Shown: piece after piece, positions 33,338 through 35,614 of the stretch
Numbering within the stretch: position 1 is the stretch's first letter
Layout of the letters: each line of letters starts with the position of its first letter
NCBI GenBank assembly: GCA_900752545.1
Contig: CAADVS010000066.1
Location: forward strand, 1 to 35,614
Reading direction: 5' to 3'
DNA: 35,614 nucleotides
Source: an uncultured Collinsella sp.
Lineage (GTDB): Bacteria > Actinomycetota > Coriobacteriia > Coriobacteriales > Coriobacteriaceae
Notes under the pieces: generated by a model
Databases searched by the model: none
The model's input: only the letters and a program-made list of their open reading frames with translations
Told to the model about the DNA's origin: nothing
Program-made: the position numbers and the translations under genes

Positions 33338-33411
33338 GGCGAAGTGGCCAAGTGGTAAGGCAGAGGCCTGCAAAGCCTTTACCCCCGGTTCGAATCCGGG
33401 CTTCGCCTCCA
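33338..33411 (+). tRNA. tRNA-Cys (anticodon GCA)
   Basis: A 74-nucleotide tRNA with encoded CCA. Acceptor GGCGAAG/CTTCGCC, discriminator T as required for Cys, anticodon loop CTGCAAA giving GCA, T arm CCCGGTTCGAATCCGGG. Confidence 0.96.
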
Positions 33412-33420
33412 GGCAACATC

Positions 33421-33447
33421 CGGGCGCTCCGGCGCCCGTTTTGTTTT
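33421..33447 (+). terminator. Hairpin with T-run after tRNA-Cys
   Basis: CGGGCGC (33421-33427) pairs with GCGCCCG (33432-33438), followed by TTTTGTTTT. It comes directly before the second tRNA-Gly. Confidence 0.75.
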
Positions 33448-33453
33448 ACATAT

Positions 33454-33529
33454 GCGGACATGGCTCAGTTGGTAGAGCACAACCTTGCCAAGGTTGGGGT
33501 CGCGGGTTCGAGCCCCGTTGTCCGCTCCA
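33454..33529 (+). tRNA. tRNA-Gly (anticodon GCC), copy 2
   Basis: This 76-nucleotide gene is identical to copy 1 over its full length, including CCA, pointing to a recent duplication or gene conversion. It has its own terminator downstream but no separate promoter that I can see. Confidence 0.97.
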
Positions 33530-33537
33530 AACGCAGC

Positions 33538-33567
33538 AGCCCGACTACCACGGTAGCCGGGCTTTTT
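33538..33567 (+). terminator. Intrinsic terminator after tRNA-Gly copy 2
   Basis: AGCCCGACTACC (33538-33549) pairs, with one mismatch, with GGTAGCCGGGCT (33552-33563), followed by a T-run. Confidence 0.85.
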
Positions 33568-33582
33568 CGTACCCATCGCATG

Positions 33583-33610
33583 GGCTCGAACCCGAGAGGG
33601 AGCGAGCGTT
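33583..33610 (+). repeat. 28-bp GC-rich repeat, copy 1, with hairpin chain
   Basis: The unit starts GGCTCGAACCCGAGAGG and ends GAGCGAGCGTT. It recurs at 33929-33956 with one mismatch. After this copy comes a chain of small hairpins: CAAACGC/GCGTTTG (33614-33630), GGCGA/TCGCC (33640-33651) and ATCCGC/GCGGAT (33676-33690), leading directly to the tRNA-Gly remnant. Confidence 0.75.
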
Positions 33611-33692
33611 AAGCAAACGCGGAGCGTTTGTAGCGAGCTGGCGAGGTCGCCGGCAGGCGGCCGAAGTCGGTGCGGATCCGCGAAGCGGATAC

Positions 33693-33716
33693 GCGGACAC
33701 CCCGTTGTCCGCTCCA
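33693..33716 (+). pseudogene. Internally deleted tRNA-Gly remnant
   Basis: GCGGACA, the seven 5' acceptor bases of the nearby tRNA-Gly, is joined directly to CCCCGTTGTCCGCTCCA, its last 17 bases. The D arm, anticodon arm and 5' half of the T arm are missing. What remains can fold as an acceptor-like hairpin ending in TCCA. It keeps a terminator directly downstream, like the intact tRNA units. An old integration-site duplication is an alternative explanation. Confidence 0.65.
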
Positions 33717-33724
33717 ACTATCTT

Positions 33725-33751
33725 ACGCGGTTCTAACGAACCGCGTTTTTT
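33725..33751 (+). terminator. Intrinsic terminator after the tRNA remnant
   Basis: ACGCGGTTC (33725-33733) pairs perfectly with GAACCGCGT (33738-33746), followed by a T-run. This closes the tRNA array. Confidence 0.88.
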
Positions 33752-33762
33752 GTTGACGCTGC

Positions 33763-33867
33763 GCGAGCCCCGGGCACCCCATCTTGCCCCCTCAATCGTC
33801 GGTCGCGTACATAAAGTACGCTTCCCTCCTCTTTCGCGGCAACCTGGGGCGCCCGGAGCCCGCTCGC
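33763..33867 (+). repeat. Structured intergenic element, family 2, copy 3
   Basis: The outer stem starts GCGAG/CTCGC and continues CCGGGC/GCCCGG and CCCCA/TGGGG, then TTGCC/GGCAA, and ends in the apical hairpin GCGTAC-ATAAA-GTACGC (33805-33821). Loops TCAATCGTCGGTC and TTCCCTCCTCTTTC match the minus strand of the element at 14920-15017. It lies in the 524-base gene-free stretch 33530-34053, before the alpha-glucosidase gene. Confidence 0.8.
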
Positions 33868-33928
33868 TGTTGTGGCCGGGGGAGTGAGTCTTCCGTTCTT
33901 TTCACTAATCGATCGATTCGTCCCAGGA

Positions 33929-33956
33929 GGCTCGAGCCCGAGAGGGAGCGAGCGTT
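33929..33956 (+). repeat. 28-bp GC-rich repeat, copy 2
   Basis: It matches the unit at 33583-33610 except for one A-to-G change, which here creates the perfect palindrome GGCTCGAGCC. It lies about 100 bases before the alpha-glucosidase start and outside any gene. Confidence 0.75.
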
Positions 33957-34053
33957 TTGGGGCGTGGCTGTGGCGTTGTTTGCCGCGAATGTCAGCTTTG
34001 GGCGTATCATCGTGGGCATCTCGCAAAACCTCGTTGCAAGGGAGGCACGCCCT

Positions 34054-35614
34054 ATGGCTACAGAAAAGTCTTCTTCGCGCTCATGGATGTCCGATGCCGC
34101 GATCTATCAGATCTACCCGCGCTCGTTTAAAGATTCGACTGGTTCGGGTCTGGGCGATATCGCGGGCATTACCCAGCAGATGGACTATCTTGAGCGGCTG
34201 GGTATCGAGGCCATCTGGCTGAGCCCGTTTTACCCATCGCCTCTTGTCGATGGTGGCTATGATGTGGCGGACTACTGCGATGTCGATCCACGTCTCGGCT
34301 CGCTTGACGACTTCGATGACATGATCGCTGCGGCTCACGCGCGCGGCATCAAGGTCATCGTCGACATCGTGCCCAACCATTCATCCAACCAGCACCCCTG
34401 GTTCAAAGCCGCTCTTGCCGCCGGCCCCGGATCGCCCGAGCGCGCCCGTTATATCTTCCGCGATGGTCGCGGCGAGCATGGCGAGCTGCCTCCCACCAAT
34501 TGGAATGCCAACTTTGGCGGCCCCGCTTGGACGCGTGTTGCGGACGGTCAATGGTATCTGCACATGTTTACGCCCGAGCAGCCGGACTTTGACTGGTCAT
34601 GCCCCGAGGTTCACGCGTTCTTTTGTGACGTCCTCGCGTTTTGGAGCGATCGAGGCGTCGATGGCTTTCGCATCGATGTGGCGCACGGTCTCGCCAAGGA
34701 TCTCGACCGCGATGACCTCGATCGGTGGCATCTCGCCGAGGGCGATGACATGGTTGACGACGGTACTCATCCGCTGTGGGACCGCAACGAGGTCCACGAG
34801 ATCTATCGCGAGTGGCGTCGCGTGTTCGACCGCTATAATCCGCCGCGCAGCGCCGTTGCCGAGGCGTGGGTGCTGCCCGAGCGCCAGTATCTCTATGCGC
34901 GTCCCAGCGAGCTTGGCCAGACATTCAACTTTGAGTTTGCCAAGGCCACTTGGACCTATGATGACATGCACGCTGCAATCGAGGAGGGCCTAAAGGCAGC
35001 TATCGAATCTGATTCCGCCTCGACCTGGGTACTCTCCAACCATGACGTGCCGCGCGTGGCGACGCGCTATGCCCTGCCGCAAATCAAGGCGACGCGCTAC
35101 CACCAGATTGCGCTCGACTGGCTCTTACGCGATGGGTCGTCTTATGAGGAGGACCGCGAACTCGGCGAGCGCCGCGCGCGGGCAGCCCTTTTGCTTGAGC
35201 TGGCGCTTCCGGGCTCGGCATATGTGTATCAGGGCGAGGAGCTCGGCCTTTTTGAGGTGGCTGATATCCCGTGGGCTGCACTCGAAGATCCCAGTGCGAC
35301 CAATACGCACGGACCGAAGCGCGAGAAGGGGCGCGACGGCTGTCGTGTGCCCCTGCCGTGGGTGGCGGCGGACGATCCCGCACATGGCGGATCGTTTGGG
35401 TTTTCGCCCGCGGACGCCGATGCGGCGCCCCATCTGCCGCAGCCTGCATGGTTTTCCGATTACGCTGCCGATAGGGAAGAAGCGGACCCGACATCGATGC
35501 TTGCGCTCTATCGTGATGCCCTCTGGTTGCGGCGCAAGCTGCGCGGGTGCGCCAACGATCTTACGTGGCTCGATCTTGACGGGCGTACCGGTCTTGCGGA
35601 TGGTGCCGAGGGCG
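34054..35614 (+). CDS. Alpha-glucosidase, GH13 family (partial, cut by window end)
   Basis: The first 520 codons are open with no stop before the window edge. The protein is a cytosolic GH13 alpha-amylase-family enzyme of the oligo-1,6-glucosidase/alpha-glucosidase type. The catalytic residues are visible: nucleophile D208 (FRIDVAHG), acid/base E270 (AEAWV) and stabiliser D331 (SNHDVPR). YQIYPRSFKDS near residue 18 and DIVPNHSS near 105 are conserved GH13 blocks. ATG 34054 follows AAGGGAGG with an eight-base spacer. No signal peptide is seen, so it acts on imported malto- or isomalto-oligosaccharides. The exact linkage specificity cannot be read from the sequence. Confidence 0.92.
   Translation, partial: MATEKSSSRSWMSDAAIYQIYPRSFKDSTGSGLGDIAGITQQMDYLERLGIEAIWLSPFYPSPLVDGGYDVADYCDVDPRLGSLDDFDDMIAAAHARGIKVIVDIVPNHSSNQHPWFKAALAAGPGSPERARYIFRDGRGEHGELPPTNWNANFGGPAWTRVADGQWYLHMFTPEQPDFDWSCPEVHAFFCDVLAFWSDRGVDGFRIDVAHGLAKDLDRDDLDRWHLAEGDDMVDDGTHPLWDRNEVHEIYREWRRVFDRYNPPRSAVAEAWVLPERQYLYARPSELGQTFNFEFAKATWTYDDMHAAIEEGLKAAIESDSASTWVLSNHDVPRVATRYALPQIKATRYHQIALDWLLRDGSSYEEDRELGERRARAALLLELALPGSAYVYQGEELGLFEVADIPWAALEDPSATNTHGPKREKGRDGCRVPLPWVAADDPAHGGSFGFSPADADAAPHLPQPAWFSDYAADREEADPTSMLALYRDALWLRRKLRGCANDLTWLDLDGRTGLADGAEG

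Noticed and set aside
33529..33716. Integrated mobile element between tRNA-Gly and a duplicated 3' end
   Set aside because: The interval is under 200 bases and encodes nothing; the presence of the 5' acceptor bases next to the 3' end fits an internally deleted tRNA better. Kept only as an alternative.
33234..33887. Open frame across the tRNA-Gly/Cys cluster
   Set aside because: It runs through three tRNA genes and their terminators and has no ribosome site or known domain.

Overview
The window (about 35.6 kb, G+C-rich, every gene on the + strand) looks like chromosome from a gut Coriobacteriia, most probably Collinsella or a close relative. This rests on the actinobacterial gene neighbourhood (uvrC, rapZ, whiA, gap, pgk, tpiA, secG), the Walker-A lysine-to-arginine RapZ variant, the codon style, and two large peptide/sialate-type ABC systems. 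The genus is an inference from gene content, not from a database match.

Layout. (1) 181-4935: YbaK-type Cys-tRNA(Pro) deacylase, a MurJ lipid II flippase with an unusual 250-residue repeat-bearing N-terminal extension, and uvrC, packed tightly. (2) 4936-5300: regulatory region with an extended -10 promoter and a nested stem-loop leader. (3) 5301-15729: a sialic acid utilisation island: ABC transporter of the SatABCD/SiaEFGI type (with the fused permease-ATPase), a CE7-type esterase, a catalytically dead esterase paralogue translationally coupled to it, then NanA (lyase), NanK (ROK kinase) and NanE (epimerase). (4) 15828-17684: rapZ and whiA, without the yvcK usually found between them. (5) 17878-22968: gapA, pgk, tpiA, gpmI, secG. 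(6) 23263-29206: a second, unfused oligopeptide ABC system oppABCDF. (7) 29207-29799: about 590 bp without genes, holding two large nested inverted-repeat elements and a tRNA promoter. (8) 29800-33122: tRNA-Leu(GAG), then a PAS-GAF-PP2C phosphatase (RsbU-like) and a single-chain STAS-HATPase protein (RsbV-RsbW fusion). (9) 33228-34053: tRNA-Gly, tRNA-Cys, tRNA-Gly, an internally deleted tRNA-Gly remnant, a GC-rich repeat and a structured element. (10) 34054-end: a GH13 alpha-glucosidase, cut by the window edge.

How it works together. The island at (3) would import sialic acid, remove O-acetyl groups, split Neu5Ac to ManNAc plus pyruvate, phosphorylate ManNAc and epimerise it to GlcNAc-6-P; nagA/nagB and a nan regulator are not in the window. 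The glycolytic block handles the resulting fructose-6-P and pyruvate flow. The ancestral uvrC-rapZ-whiA-gap block appears to have been split by the sialate island.

The most notable unexplained signal is non-coding. Three intergenic elements (13771-13860 +, 14920-15017 -, 33763-33867 +) share conserved loop sequences while their stems differ by paired, compensating changes; two bracket nanK in opposite orientations. A second family with two members (29223-29349 +, 29531-29655 -) has the same logic: conserved internal motifs between stems of differing sequence. These look like undescribed structured RNA or palindromic repeat families.
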